Positions 26,627 through 35,784 of a DNA stretch of 64,000 nucleotides are shown in pieces. This DNA comes from DASSBQ01 sp040981125. Lineage in GTDB: Bacteria; Nitrospirota; Nitrospiria; Nitrospirales; Nitrospiraceae. Both the position numbers and the translations under genes were made by a program. The first letter of the stretch is position 1, and each line of letters opens with the position of its first letter. The DNA lies in NCBI GenBank assembly GCA_040981125.1, contig JANRMQ010000005.1, forward strand, positions 186,001 through 250,000, given 5' to 3'. The notes under the pieces were generated by a model. That model did no database searches, was not told the DNA's origin, and saw only the letters and a list, made by a program, of their open reading frames with translations.

Positions 26627-26651
26627 TCTGTCGGATATAGGATGTCCTTCC

Positions 26652-27476
26652 ATGCTTCTCAAGCCTGTAAAGATTCTCGTTTTCATCGGAGTTCTGATTC
26701 TTCTTTTTTATGCTCCGATACTCGCGGCTCACCATGCAGCCGCCTTGGAAGTATTCTCCGGCAAGGTCGTCGGCGTGGTTGATGGTGATTCAATTAAGGT
26801 CATGCACGACGGTAAAGCGGAGCAAATACGTTTGAACGGGATCGATTGTCCTGAGAGACGTCAATCGTTTGGTAAGAGAGCCAAGGAAGCAACTTCACAG
26901 CTTGCTTTTGGGAAAGAGGTTACAGTTAAACCAAAGACACAGGACAAATACAAAAGGACTGTCGCAGAGGTCGAACTGCCCGATGGAACGAATCTTAATC
27001 AGGAGTTGGTGAAGCAAGGTTGGTGTTGGTGGTTCAGGAAGTATGCACCGAACGATGAAACTCTGAAGCTCTTGGAAGAAGAGGCTACGAAGAAGAAGCT
27101 TGGACTGTGGATTGAGCCAAACCCTGTGACACCCTGGGATTTCAGGGAAGCGAGAGGCGAAGAAGCTGCGAAGAAGAAACGGCAAAAGGGAGAGAAGAAA
27201 AGATTGAACGAGGGAAGTGCTTTTGGGTTGTCTTCCAGTAGTTCCTTCTCAGTACCCGAACTAACACAGAGATGGTTTAAAGAGACGCCAGTGACCGTGT
27301 CCCCAGATGCTAGTTCAATTTACCGCTTGCCTATCCTGGGCAATCGCAGGAGCGGTATTTATCATCGTCCTGACTGTCCGAACTACGGTGAGATTGCGCC
27401 AAAGAACAAGGTGTCATTTGATAGAGAAGAAGAGGCGGTAGCCGAAGGGTATAGGCTGGCGCTGAACTGTCCATAA
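26652..27476 (+). CDS. Secreted thermonuclease (SNase family) with C-terminal metal-binding tail
   Basis: The 274-residue protein starts with a signal peptide (hydrophobic core about residues 8-30) and has the SNase fold: GKVVGVVDGDSIKV, the catalytic Arg region IRLNGIDCPE, KDKYKRTVAEV (about residues 40-130) and LGLW at the end of the domain. SNases cleave DNA and RNA with Ca2+. The tail YHRPDCPNY...GYRLALNCP is a small Cys/His module often found at the C terminus of such nucleases. It has its own promoter and lies head to head with a decayed copy of itself. Confidence 0.9.
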   Translation: MLLKPVKILVFIGVLILLFYAPILAAHHAAALEVFSGKVVGVVDGDSIKVMHDGKAEQIRLNGIDCPERRQSFGKRAKEATSQLAFGKEVTVKPKTQDKYKRTVAEVELPDGTNLNQELVKQGWCWWFRKYAPNDETLKLLEEEATKKKLGLWIEPNPVTPWDFREARGEEAAKKKRQKGEKKRLNEGSAFGLSSSSSFSVPELTQRWFKETPVTVSPDASSIYRLPILGNRRSGIYHRPDCPNYGEIAPKNKVSFDREEEAVAEGYRLALNCP

Positions 27477-27596
27477 TGCCATTGAAACCGGGGCCGGTAC
27501 TGTGATGACGAGACCTTGGCGACTTAAACATGGAGGGATTGACTATATACTTGCTCTTATCGCATTTTGGGCTGGTACGCAGCCAGACCAAATCAA

Positions 27597-27890
27597 TCAA
27601 TCACGGATACAGTCGGGGAACTGCGCTGCTACGAATATTTTTCGATCATCATGCTCAAGTTCTGCTAGCAGTAGGAAAATGTACCGTTGTATTTGTTGAT
27701 CTCGGAATTCTGATTCAGGAATCGCCAAGTAGACCGTTGTGTAGACGTGTATCTTCCTATACGAAGCCCGAGCTAGTTCTCTTGCTGTCTCATCACAGCA
27801 GTTAATGGAGTGATGAATGCCGTCGGTACGCATGCGTCTAATGAGCATATCCTCATCAACATATTCTGAAAGCTTTAGGCTATCGGGCAT
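27597..27890 (-). CDS. Small hypothetical protein downstream of the CHAT gene
   Basis: This 97-residue ORF starts 48 bases after the CHAT-domain gene on the same strand, so it could be the second gene of that operon. The protein is mostly charged and predicted helical, with the segment IRRMRTDGIHHSINCCDETARELARASYRKIHVYTT broken by two Cys; I recognise no family. No Shine-Dalgarno is visible before the ATG. It may be a real accessory gene of the defence-like module or a chance ORF. The remaining bases around it (27477-27596, 27891-27938) show no other gene. Confidence 0.4.
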   Translation of the reverse strand: MPDSLKLSEYVDEDMLIRRMRTDGIHHSINCCDETARELARASYRKIHVYTTVYLAIPESEFRDQQIQRYIFLLLAELEHDDRKIFVAAQFPDCIRD

Positions 27891-27938
27891 ACTAAAAGTA
27901 AAGCTTAGTTGGCAAAAACAATGGGTATAGGAATGAAA

Positions 27939-29651
27939 TCATGATTCGTCTCGAACATCACTGCTAAGCTTGGGCTGGATTACCTTTAGAGGCAATTCCT
28001 GCTCAAGACCTTTGAGCTTCACACAACTCTTACCTCCCATTATGGCGTCATCGATCGTCTTGCCTGCCCCTATCGCATCATAAAATCCTCGAGAGAATTC
28101 GATAGCAGCTTGGTCTCCAACTTCAGACTGCATGCCGATTATATGAAAGTTTAATCCTTGCCCATTCAGTGTCTGAAGCGAAAAGCATGAGTTTAGGACA
28201 AGACATCTGACCTGTGGGTATCGACCGACTTCTTCCACAATTGACTCAATAGAAATGCTCGTTCCAGATTGCCCCCCTTCGAACAGTGCAAACTTGGAAC
28301 TGCCATGACCTGAGAAATGTATTATCTCGAAACTAACTGTTAGGAGAGCACGACGCAAGTCATCTATAGTGGCAGCAGGAAGAGTCTCAATGACAATATG
28401 GTCCCTATATTTGGATAACTGGATCGCTTCTTTTATGGTTCGTTCCTCGGTCTGCAATCCAAGAGGTGCAGATACATCGGGGCTACACGAAGCGAGTAAA
28501 ATGCGAACAGCACCCAGGGATTGACCAAGCTTGTCTGGCAGCGGCCCCGAAGGGGACAACGTTGATACAGTGCCCTCACCTCCAAGTTTTGCAAGGGCCT
28601 CTTTTAGGGTGCTAATCACAGGCTGTATTGATGATGATCGCCCTCGAGAGCCAGGTTGCAGCGCAGAGCTAGAGGCGGTAATGGCTGCAGCGCGAAGACT
28701 CTTTGCAATCGGATCTCCGTCTTCAAATTGTTCGGCTAGACGAAGGCAAAGCTCTATGACTGCATTGTTGATGGCTCCCCTATCAAAAGGATATCTTTCC
28801 AGCAAGCCCTTATAGCCACCCACATTTAATAGCAACGTATCCGCGATCTCTTTGCCCGCCTTCTCAAAGGAGGCAGGATCCATGCGAAATAAATCATCTG
28901 TGGCACCAATGTCCAATTCCTTTGCTAGCCTTCCTACCGTCGCTTCAGGAATCGGAGGACATTTGCAACGCTGATAGCCACATTGAACGCAAAGCCCTGG
29001 ATAGCGCGAAAAAAATTCCACTTGAAGAGAAAAGGCAGATTGTCCATCCTGCTGTGTACGCAACGACAATTCGTTCGCTATGCCCATTAGGTATGAAAAT
29101 ACGTCTGCGGCCTCTCCGCAGAAGTACTTGGGATAGCGGTCAAAAACGCGGATGGCTTCCGCCAACTCCCCCAGCTCCTCAAATAATCCTAAAGTACTAA
29201 TTTGGTCAGAGACGCTGCGCGGATAGATCTCCTGAAACATCCTTTGCCAATCATCGAGAGTCGTCGGCATTCTGTCTTGATTCACGCGCCATTTTTCCGC
29301 CAATTCATGATGACTTACAGTCTTTGCGGTTCCCTTAACTGTCTTGCAGACGACATCCACATGCGGTGTTTTTCTGCAATATGGGCAGGCATATGGATAC
29401 TTCTTATATATGAGCTCTTGGAGACTTTTGACTCTGAACTTGGCCATCAATGGGAAGTACCAGCCTAATGCCTTGCACAGAGCATCTAAGACTCCGAGTC
29501 CTTCTCGTCTTTTCTTTCGATCGTGAACGGTAAGGGCGCCACAAACCTCGACGAAGTGTGCGAATGTCGCGGAAGCACTTCTTTGACTGTTTTGTTCTCC
29601 GTAAATGTATGCGACCATATGGTACGCGTCATCTAGTGACTGGCGATGCAT
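27939..29651 (-). CDS. CHAT-domain (caspase-like) protein with MazG-like and zinc-finger regions
   Basis: In this 570-residue protein the last ~190 residues form a CHAT protease domain: FSGHG with His449 and LVLNSCF with Cys489 are the expected catalytic dyad. In the middle, EELGE at 158-162 and EAAD at 180-183 reproduce the ExxE...ExxD metal site of MazG-type nucleotide pyrophosphohydrolases, inside a helical region (about 120-200). Cys pairs flank it: C89/C92 with C102, and C221/C224/C229/C231, which probably bind zinc. CHAT proteases act as effectors in several bacterial immune systems; a MazG-like domain could sense or destroy nucleotides. It is divergent from an AIPR gene across a 181-base gap. 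CHAT is confident; the MazG call is from motif only. Confidence 0.8.
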   Translation of the reverse strand: MHRQSLDDAYHMVAYIYGEQNSQRSASATFAHFVEVCGALTVHDRKKRREGLGVLDALCKALGWYFPLMAKFRVKSLQELIYKKYPYACPYCRKTPHVDVVCKTVKGTAKTVSHHELAEKWRVNQDRMPTTLDDWQRMFQEIYPRSVSDQISTLGLFEELGELAEAIRVFDRYPKYFCGEAADVFSYLMGIANELSLRTQQDGQSAFSLQVEFFSRYPGLCVQCGYQRCKCPPIPEATVGRLAKELDIGATDDLFRMDPASFEKAGKEIADTLLLNVGGYKGLLERYPFDRGAINNAVIELCLRLAEQFEDGDPIAKSLRAAAITASSSALQPGSRGRSSSIQPVISTLKEALAKLGGEGTVSTLSPSGPLPDKLGQSLGAVRILLASCSPDVSAPLGLQTEERTIKEAIQLSKYRDHIVIETLPAATIDDLRRALLTVSFEIIHFSGHGSSKFALFEGGQSGTSISIESIVEEVGRYPQVRCLVLNSCFSLQTLNGQGLNFHIIGMQSEVGDQAAIEFSRGFYDAIGAGKTIDDAIMGGKSCVKLKGLEQELPLKVIQPKLSSDVRDES

Positions 29652-29832
29652 CTGGTACCCCTAATCTTTTCCCGTGATTAAATAAGTCCGCAGCATTTTA
29701 TGAGGTTGTTACGCAAGCCGCAACCTTTAATAAGATACACTGTGCTTGCCGTTTTGCGATGGTTAGTCCGATAGATGCATGTTAGTATTGCTGCTCTCCA
29801 ATAGTGCAACTCGCAAAGAGAGGAACTTAACG
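29652..29832. promoter_or_regulatory. Shared promoter region of the divergent CHAT and AIPR genes
   Basis: The 181-base gap is AT-rich. The inverted repeat AGGTTG (29703-29708) ... CAACCT (29721-29726) lies at its centre, followed by TAAGAT at 29731-29736 as a possible plus-strand -10 box. No good -35 is seen. Divergent placement suggests joint control. Confidence 0.4.
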
Positions 29833-31518
29833 ATGAATCTCCGTCAGCAAATCGTCCAAGAAAGGATTGCAGAAATTGGAACGCTGATGGGCCTGCCTTC
29901 TGATCAAGCCTTTCTTCGACTGGCTCAACATCTGATAACAGGTCAAAGCATTCATGCCTTTGATCAGACTGATGTCACAGATGGCGGACAGGATAAACAG
30001 ATTGACGCTATAACGATCGAAGAAGGAACGAACCAGGCGACCGTCTATATTCTTCAGGTTAAGAATACTGAATCCTTCTCGTCAAACTCGATAATTCAGA
30101 TACGCAATGGCCTAAATTGGCTTTTCAATAAGCCCAGGGCCGACATTAAGACACTAAGTAATACTGCCTTCCGCGATAAGATAGCTGAGTATAGGTCGTT
30201 GCAGGGAAGCATTGGCCCTTCAAATATTCGTATCGTAGTTAGATATGCTACTAACGGGCTTACTTCTCAGATATCCCAGGAGTGCATTCAAGAGCGCAAA
30301 GCGATCTTAGACGAGTACGACAATGGAACTTTCAGTGAATTCTCTTTCTTGGTGATCGGGGCGGATGAACTCGTAGGCCTGATCAATGCTCAAGAGCGTC
30401 AACACAAACAAATCGACGCAGATTTGCGTATTCAGTATGACGCGAATACGCCATCACTCATAAAGTATTACTCGGGTGACTTGAAGGGATTAGTGTGTTC
30501 GGCATCAGCGCGTGAGGTCGCACGTATAGTTAATGCTGATAAGGAAGGGTCAATATTTGACCTGAACTTGAGAAGATATTTGGGCGGGTCAGGAGCCGTA
30601 AACAAGGACATCTATGAGACTGCGATCAATCCAGATTCGAGCTATCAGTTCTGGTTCCTGAACAATGGTATTACAGTTGTGTGTGACCAGTTTGACGCCG
30701 TCACAGACCCAGACAATCCTCATATCAAGATCAAGAATCTGCAGATAGTTAACGGTTGCCAAACTGCTACAACGTTAGCTACTGCACAGAAGCACGGCAA
30801 CCTTGCTGCCGACGTGAGAGTCGTTGTTCGGATCTACGAAACGAAGGAAAAGGATTTGGTTGACAAGATAGTCCTGACGACGAATAACCAAAACCGAATC
30901 ACCAATCGAGATCTTAGGGCAAATGACACAATTCAGCTTGATATGGAGAGAGCCTTCAGCATTTATGGCTATCACTATGAGAGAAAGCCAAGGCAGTATG
31001 ATAACCTCTCTATACCCAGCTCTAAAATCATCGCGAATGAATCTGTCGGACAAGCATACCTGTCAGTGGTCTTGAAAAAGCCGTCGGATGCGCGTGGTCG
31101 TAAATACAAGGTTTGGGAAGAGTATTATACTCAGATATTTTCCGGCCATGTCGTCGAACCGCATATCATATCCGTGCTCGCGGTCTCGAAAGCATCAGAA
31201 TGGGTGCGCTTAAAAGGGTTCACATCGTCTTCAGACGATGTGAAAAGGACATTAGCGAAGAAAGGGATTTTGCACATTGCTAGAATCGCAATGTACGATT
31301 GGAGAGCAAGCGACAACTGGTCAAATGTCCTAGATTTAAAAGCACAACTGCAAGAAATTCAGGTTGACCCTAGTGCTCTCGAAGGGCATCTTCAAAAGGC
31401 TATCGAAATACTGGAATGGCTAATAGGCTCAGACCCCCATTATGTCGCTGACATTGACGCGGCATTGAAATCATATACGCTGGATGAAAAAATCGATAAG
31501 AGCTTGCACGCCACTTGA
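29833..31518 (+). CDS. AIPR-family abortive-infection protein with N-terminal Mrr-like nuclease motif
   Basis: The 561-residue protein has the AIPR domain signature FWFLNNGITVVCD (about residues 271-283) and LQIVNGCQTATTL (about 301-313). Near the N terminus GGQDKQIDAI (51-60) followed by LQVK (74-77) gives a D...QxK site like that of Mrr-type PD-(D/E)xK nucleases. AIPR proteins are known from phage abortive-infection loci. The ATG at 29833 follows AGAGAGGA; an 18-codon upstream extension lacks a ribosome site. Codon use is more AT-rich than in the housekeeping genes (30 of 60 bases are G+C at 29881-29940, against 40 of 60 at 55381-55440), consistent with horizontal acquisition. Confidence 0.85.
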   Translation: MNLRQQIVQERIAEIGTLMGLPSDQAFLRLAQHLITGQSIHAFDQTDVTDGGQDKQIDAITIEEGTNQATVYILQVKNTESFSSNSIIQIRNGLNWLFNKPRADIKTLSNTAFRDKIAEYRSLQGSIGPSNIRIVVRYATNGLTSQISQECIQERKAILDEYDNGTFSEFSFLVIGADELVGLINAQERQHKQIDADLRIQYDANTPSLIKYYSGDLKGLVCSASAREVARIVNADKEGSIFDLNLRRYLGGSGAVNKDIYETAINPDSSYQFWFLNNGITVVCDQFDAVTDPDNPHIKIKNLQIVNGCQTATTLATAQKHGNLAADVRVVVRIYETKEKDLVDKIVLTTNNQNRITNRDLRANDTIQLDMERAFSIYGYHYERKPRQYDNLSIPSSKIIANESVGQAYLSVVLKKPSDARGRKYKVWEEYYTQIFSGHVVEPHIISVLAVSKASEWVRLKGFTSSSDDVKRTLAKKGILHIARIAMYDWRASDNWSNVLDLKAQLQEIQVDPSALEGHLQKAIEILEWLIGSDPHYVADIDAALKSYTLDEKIDKSLHAT

Positions 31519-32166
31519 TGGTCATTCCTTATCGTGCGGCTATGAGTGCCAGAGACAAAGGGATCTGTTCGGGGCTTTTTGGGCCTACCTGATGTTTTTA
31601 TTCGAAGGAAATCGTCGATCAGTGAGAATTGACTCCGAGATATCGATTCAATAGTAAAGTCTCGGCCAACCTTTCCTGCCTCACCTTGTCATTGGCACAC
31701 CTAGAGCGTCGATTATGTCTTAACGCCTCTGCAGAGTACGTGTTATCGGCATTGCATATGGTAACGACTGGGTTCAAGTCCAGAAAGGATCTGATTCAGA
31801 TCTGTCCCTACTGTCCACGCATGTCCTCCACTGACCTCTCCAGGCATCTTTTCATCAATTCCCCAAGGCGGCTAAGGTTCTATTGTCCGACTTTGTATAC
31901 GTAACGGTTTTCTAAATCTACACGACGCAGGAGAAGGTCAAAAAGCATCCATAAGCTTGCATAAGAGACCTATTCAGGATCCTAAACACCGAAGTACGAT
32001 TGAAACGCCGACGTTAAGATAAGGACCTATACGGGTATGTTAGAAGGAGTCCCAACGAGAGCACTGACATGAGAATCACTGGCTGTTCAAGAGGCGAATC
32101 GGAACAACAATTACGGACGAGTGGTTGCGGAACAACTATATTTTCTTCGGTCCAAGAGGAATGACC
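31519..32166. other. Intergenic region without a supported gene
   Basis: About 650 AT-rich bases separate the AIPR and RTX genes. A 91-codon plus-strand ORF at 31629-31904 has no ribosome site and an unnatural composition. GGTTCAAGTCC near 31770 resembles a tRNA T-loop but no cloverleaf surrounds it. This is probably the debris between two acquired segments. Confidence 0.45.
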
Positions 32167-33798
32167 ATGCTTGGGCAGCTTTTTTACGTTGGCATACAAG
32201 AGCGGCAGCATGAGCGCGACCGGCGGCGAGAGCCGGCAGCGCGCGAAGCGGACACGCTCTTAGGAGGCACGGGTAACGACCTATATATCGTCGATGACGT
32301 GGGTGATGTGATCACTGAATCGGCCGGTCAAGGAACCGATACCGTTGAAAGCTCCGTCACGTATACGCTGGTCGCGAATGTCGAGCAGCTCACGCTCACC
32401 GGGGCCGCCGCGATCAATGGAACAGGAAATACCGGGAATAACATTTTGACCGGCAACGGTGCGGCCAATGTCCTGACAGGTGGAGCAGGCAACGACACCT
32501 ACATCGTAGGAACGGGGGATACGGTGATCGAGCAGGCCGGTAGCGGAACCGATACGGTACAGAGTTCCGCGTCATGGATACTGGGCAATAACGTGGAGAA
32601 TCTCACGTTGACCGGAGGACTTGCGATCGACGGCACGGGGAACGGGCTCAATAACGTTATCATAGGCAACGGCGCCGCCAATGCACTCAACGGAATGCAG
32701 GGAGCGGACCGCATGAGCGGCGGCCTGGGTGATGATAACTATGTCGTCGATAACACCGGCGATGTGGTGACCGAGAGCCTCAATGAAGGATCTGATACCG
32801 TCCTTAGCTCTGTTACGTATACGCTTGGCGCCAACGTGGAGAACTTGACGTTAACCGGAACCGCAGCGGTGAACGGTACCGGGAATGCCCTAAACAATGT
32901 GCTGACCGGAAACAGCGCGGCCAATCGACTGACCGGAGGCGCCGGACATGACACGTATATAGTGGGGGCCGGCGACACGGTCGTGGAATCCTCCGGCGGC
33001 GGAACGGATACGGTGCAAAGTTCAGTGACTCATACGTTGGCTGCGAATGTCGAGAATCTGACGCTCACGGGATCGGCCGCCATCAAGGGAACCGGGAACT
33101 CCTTAAACAATATACTGGTCGGCAACAACGCGGCCAACACGTTGACCGGCGGGGGAGGAAACGACACATATGTGGTCGGAACGGGCGACACGGTCGTGGA
33201 AGCGGCCAACGGCGGTACGGATGCCGTACAGAGTTCCGTCACCTGGACACTCGGTGCAAATGTGGAGAACCTGATGCTGACCGGGACTGGGTCTGTCAAT
33301 GGCACGGGCAACTCTCTCGCGAACGTGATCACCGGAAATGACGCCGCCAACTCACTAAGCGGCGGCGATGGAAACGACACGCTGGCCGGCGGCAAAGGCA
33401 ACGATATTCTCAATGGAGGCCCAGGCAGCGACATCTTTCAGTTTACCCGCGGCGATGGACAGGACATTGTGCAGGATACCAGCGGTTCCTCGGACCGGAT
33501 GCAGTTTGGGACGACGATCAATCCGTTCGACCTGGTCATCAGCCGACAGGCCAATGATCTCCGCCTCGCCGTTCATGGGACAGGCGATCAAGTGAGTATT
33601 CAAAACTGGTACGGCGGCGCCGCCAACCAAACCGAGGTCATACAGGCCGGCAACGGCCAGCAGTTGATGAACAATCAAGTCGATCAACTCATTCAGGCCA
33701 TGGCCGCTTTTACGCAACAGTCTGGGCTGTCCTGGGATCAAGCGATCGATCAGCGGCCGCAGGATGTGCAGACCATTCTGGCGGCGAATTGGCAGTGA
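32167..33798 (+). CDS. RTX-type calcium-binding repeat protein, probably 5'-truncated
   Basis: From about residue 30 the 543-residue protein consists of roughly five units of 85-90 residues, each with NVE-LTLTG, GTGN, GN-AAN and GGxGNDTYxVGxGDTVVE elements, the nonapeptide-like calcium-binding repeats of secreted RTX proteins. A C-terminal part (about residues 440-543) follows with GSDIFQFTRGDGQDIVQD. There is no N-terminal catalytic or adhesion domain; the first ~28 residues (basic, after ATGs at 32161/32167 behind AGAGGA) look unrelated to any RTX N terminus. It is therefore probably the 3' remainder of a larger gene. The body is GC-rich, unlike the region before it. Confidence 0.75.
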   Translation: MLGQLFYVGIQERQHERDRRREPAAREADTLLGGTGNDLYIVDDVGDVITESAGQGTDTVESSVTYTLVANVEQLTLTGAAAINGTGNTGNNILTGNGAANVLTGGAGNDTYIVGTGDTVIEQAGSGTDTVQSSASWILGNNVENLTLTGGLAIDGTGNGLNNVIIGNGAANALNGMQGADRMSGGLGDDNYVVDNTGDVVTESLNEGSDTVLSSVTYTLGANVENLTLTGTAAVNGTGNALNNVLTGNSAANRLTGGAGHDTYIVGAGDTVVESSGGGTDTVQSSVTHTLAANVENLTLTGSAAIKGTGNSLNNILVGNNAANTLTGGGGNDTYVVGTGDTVVEAANGGTDAVQSSVTWTLGANVENLMLTGTGSVNGTGNSLANVITGNDAANSLSGGDGNDTLAGGKGNDILNGGPGSDIFQFTRGDGQDIVQDTSGSSDRMQFGTTINPFDLVISRQANDLRLAVHGTGDQVSIQNWYGGAANQTEVIQAGNGQQLMNNQVDQLIQAMAAFTQQSGLSWDQAIDQRPQDVQTILAANWQ

Positions 33799-34056
33799 TG
33801 CATCGGTGAAATCCGGTGCGGCACGGCTGCGTACCGTACCGGCATGTTCTATCAGCCGGATATGATCGATTCCTGGTCGGTTGCCTCGTCCGAGTTCTCT
33901 TTGAGAGCCGCAGTTCCGCTCTTTTCAATTAGTTCAACATGAAAATCTGACCCTCCGTAATCTTCTCGCACATACAATCTCGATTCCCTATACTCGCTTG
34001 ATGGGCCGCGATCGTTTCGCGGCGGTTCATCCATGTTCACATGACAGGAGCTGCTC

Positions 34057-34659
34057 ATGAGATCAGGCATCGCCATAGGCGCGGCGTTTCCCGATTATGA
34101 ACTGCCGGATCAGACCGGAACCAGGCGGACGCTCTCCGAGCTGCAAGGCATCGATCCGATGATTCTGGTCCTCTCCCGAGGGCATTACTGTCCGAAGGAT
34201 CGCCGCCAACTTCGACATCTGGTCGACTTCTTTCCGGAAGTGAAGGTCGGCTATGCGCGCCTCGTGACCCTCTCAACCGACAATCTGCTCCAGACCAATG
34301 AGTTCCGGGATGGACTCGGAGCGCAATGGCCATTCCTGTCGGATCCAGGCCGGAAGGTGCAAAAGGATTTGGATATCGCGGAGTACACCGACCCCGACCA
34401 CAATCCCATGATTCCCTACACGCTGGTGCTCGAGCCGCAGCTGAAGATCTCCAAGATCTACAACGGCTATTGGTACTGGGGCCGCCCGTCTGTCGAGGAG
34501 CTTCGGATGGACCTGCGGGAGATCACACGAAAGATCCGTCCGGATTGGGATATCACGCTGCCGGAATTCCGTGAGGCGTGGGCGCAGGACCGCAAGCGAG
34601 CCGAGTTGTTCTATCCCTATGGCAAAACGCTGGCCGAGGTCTTCAAATCGGCCGGCTGA
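34057..34659 (+). CDS. Peroxiredoxin-like thioredoxin-fold protein (AhpC/TSA)
   Basis: The 200-residue protein has the AhpC/TSA fold: GAAFPDYELPDQTG at the start, then ILVLSRGHYCPKDRRQL, where a single Cys replaces the usual PxxxTxxC peroxidatic motif, and IPYTLVLEPQLKISKIYNGYWYWGRPS in the second half. It probably reduces peroxides or serves as a thiol oxidoreductase, though the altered motif leaves this open. AGGAG lies 12 bases upstream of the ATG. It begins a run of redox and stress genes on the plus strand. Confidence 0.8.
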   Translation: MRSGIAIGAAFPDYELPDQTGTRRTLSELQGIDPMILVLSRGHYCPKDRRQLRHLVDFFPEVKVGYARLVTLSTDNLLQTNEFRDGLGAQWPFLSDPGRKVQKDLDIAEYTDPDHNPMIPYTLVLEPQLKISKIYNGYWYWGRPSVEELRMDLREITRKIRPDWDITLPEFREAWAQDRKRAELFYPYGKTLAEVFKSAG

Positions 34660-34739
34660 ACCACGTGTTCTTTGCATCACCACAAACAGAACCCTTGCAT
34701 AGAGTCTGACGTTCTTATTGAATGAGCCGGAGGCGGATG

Positions 34740-35759
34740 ATGGCACGGATGAAAGCGGTGCAAGCAGCGAGGGCCGGGGGCGACTGGGAAGTCGTCGAAC
34801 GCGACATTCCCGAGCCGCAGTCGGGCCAGGTGCGGATCAAGGTCGAGGCCTGCGGTATTTGTCACAGCGACATGTTCGTCAAGGAGGGACATTGGCCGGG
34901 CCTGCAATACCCGCGTATCCCAGGACATGAGATCGCCGGGCGAATCGATGCGGTGGGTTCCGGCGTGGACATGTGGAAAACTGGGCAGCGCGTCGGCGTC
35001 GGCTGGCATGGAGGCCATTGCGGTCAGTGCGACTCCTGCCGGCGCGGCGACTTTGTTCTGTGCCGCTTCGGAAAAGTGTGCGGGATCAGCTACGACGGAG
35101 GGTGGGCGGAGTATGTGGTTGTACCGGCGGAGGCGGTCGCGGCTCTTCCCGAGGACCTGCCCGCCGACCAAGCGGCGCCGCTGCTGTGCGCCGGGATCAC
35201 CACGTTTAATAGTTTGCGAAACAGCGGGGCCAGAGCGGGCGATCTCGTCGCCGTGCAGGGAATCGGCGGGCTGGGGCATCTGGCGGTTCAGTATGCGGCC
35301 AAGATGGGATGTGTCACGGTGGCGGTGGCGCGAGGAAAGGACCGGGAGCCGCTGGCCAAGAAGCTCGGCGCGAGCCATTATCTCGACGCCTCGGCCGGGA
35401 ATCCCGCTGAAGAACTGCTGAAGCTGGGCGGCGCGCGGGTGATTATGGCCACGGCTCCTGACGCCAAGGCCATTGCCTCGATGGTGGAAGGGCTGGGCAT
35501 CAATGGGAAACTTCTTATCCTTGCGGCGCCGGGCGAACCGGTCACGGTTAACGCCGTGACGCTGATCATGAGGCGCGCGTCGGTCCAAGGCTGGCCGTCC
35601 GGGACGGCGAAGGACAGCGAGGACACGTTGCGGTTCAGCGCCTTGTCCGGCGTGCATCCCATGATCGAACGGTATCCGCTCGATCGAGCGCAGGAGGCCT
35701 ATCAGCAGATGATGAGCGGAAAAACCCGCTTCCGTGCGGTCTTGACGATGACGACTTAA
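34740..35759 (+). CDS. Zinc-dependent alcohol dehydrogenase (MDR family)
   Basis: The 339-residue medium-chain dehydrogenase has catalytic-zinc ligands in CGICHSD and PGHEIAG, the four-Cys structural zinc segment HCGQCDSCRRGDFVLC, and the NAD(P)-binding GIGGLGHLAVQYA motif. It most resembles the AdhP/cinnamyl-type primary alcohol or aldehyde reductases. The start is set at the ATG at 34740 behind GGAGG (34729-34733); other in-frame ATGs lie at 34722, 34737 and 34749. It may share a transcript with the OsmC gene 25 bases downstream. Confidence 0.9.
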   Translation: MARMKAVQAARAGGDWEVVERDIPEPQSGQVRIKVEACGICHSDMFVKEGHWPGLQYPRIPGHEIAGRIDAVGSGVDMWKTGQRVGVGWHGGHCGQCDSCRRGDFVLCRFGKVCGISYDGGWAEYVVVPAEAVAALPEDLPADQAAPLLCAGITTFNSLRNSGARAGDLVAVQGIGGLGHLAVQYAAKMGCVTVAVARGKDREPLAKKLGASHYLDASAGNPAEELLKLGGARVIMATAPDAKAIASMVEGLGINGKLLILAAPGEPVTVNAVTLIMRRASVQGWPSGTAKDSEDTLRFSALSGVHPMIERYPLDRAQEAYQQMMSGKTRFRAVLTMTT

Positions 35760-35784
35760 CGACGATTTAACCAGGGAGGGCGAT

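Noticed and set aside
31740..31800. GGTTCAAGTCC resembling a tRNA T-arm
   Set aside because: No acceptor, D or anticodon stems can be drawn around it, so it is chance or an unreadable remnant.
31629..31904. 91-codon ORF between AIPR and RTX genes
   Set aside because: No ribosome site, atypical composition and no recognisable domain.
32260..33400. Regular repeats suggesting a CRISPR array
   Set aside because: The repeats are about 265 bases, coding, and translate to RTX units; no short direct repeats with unique spacers occur anywhere in the window.
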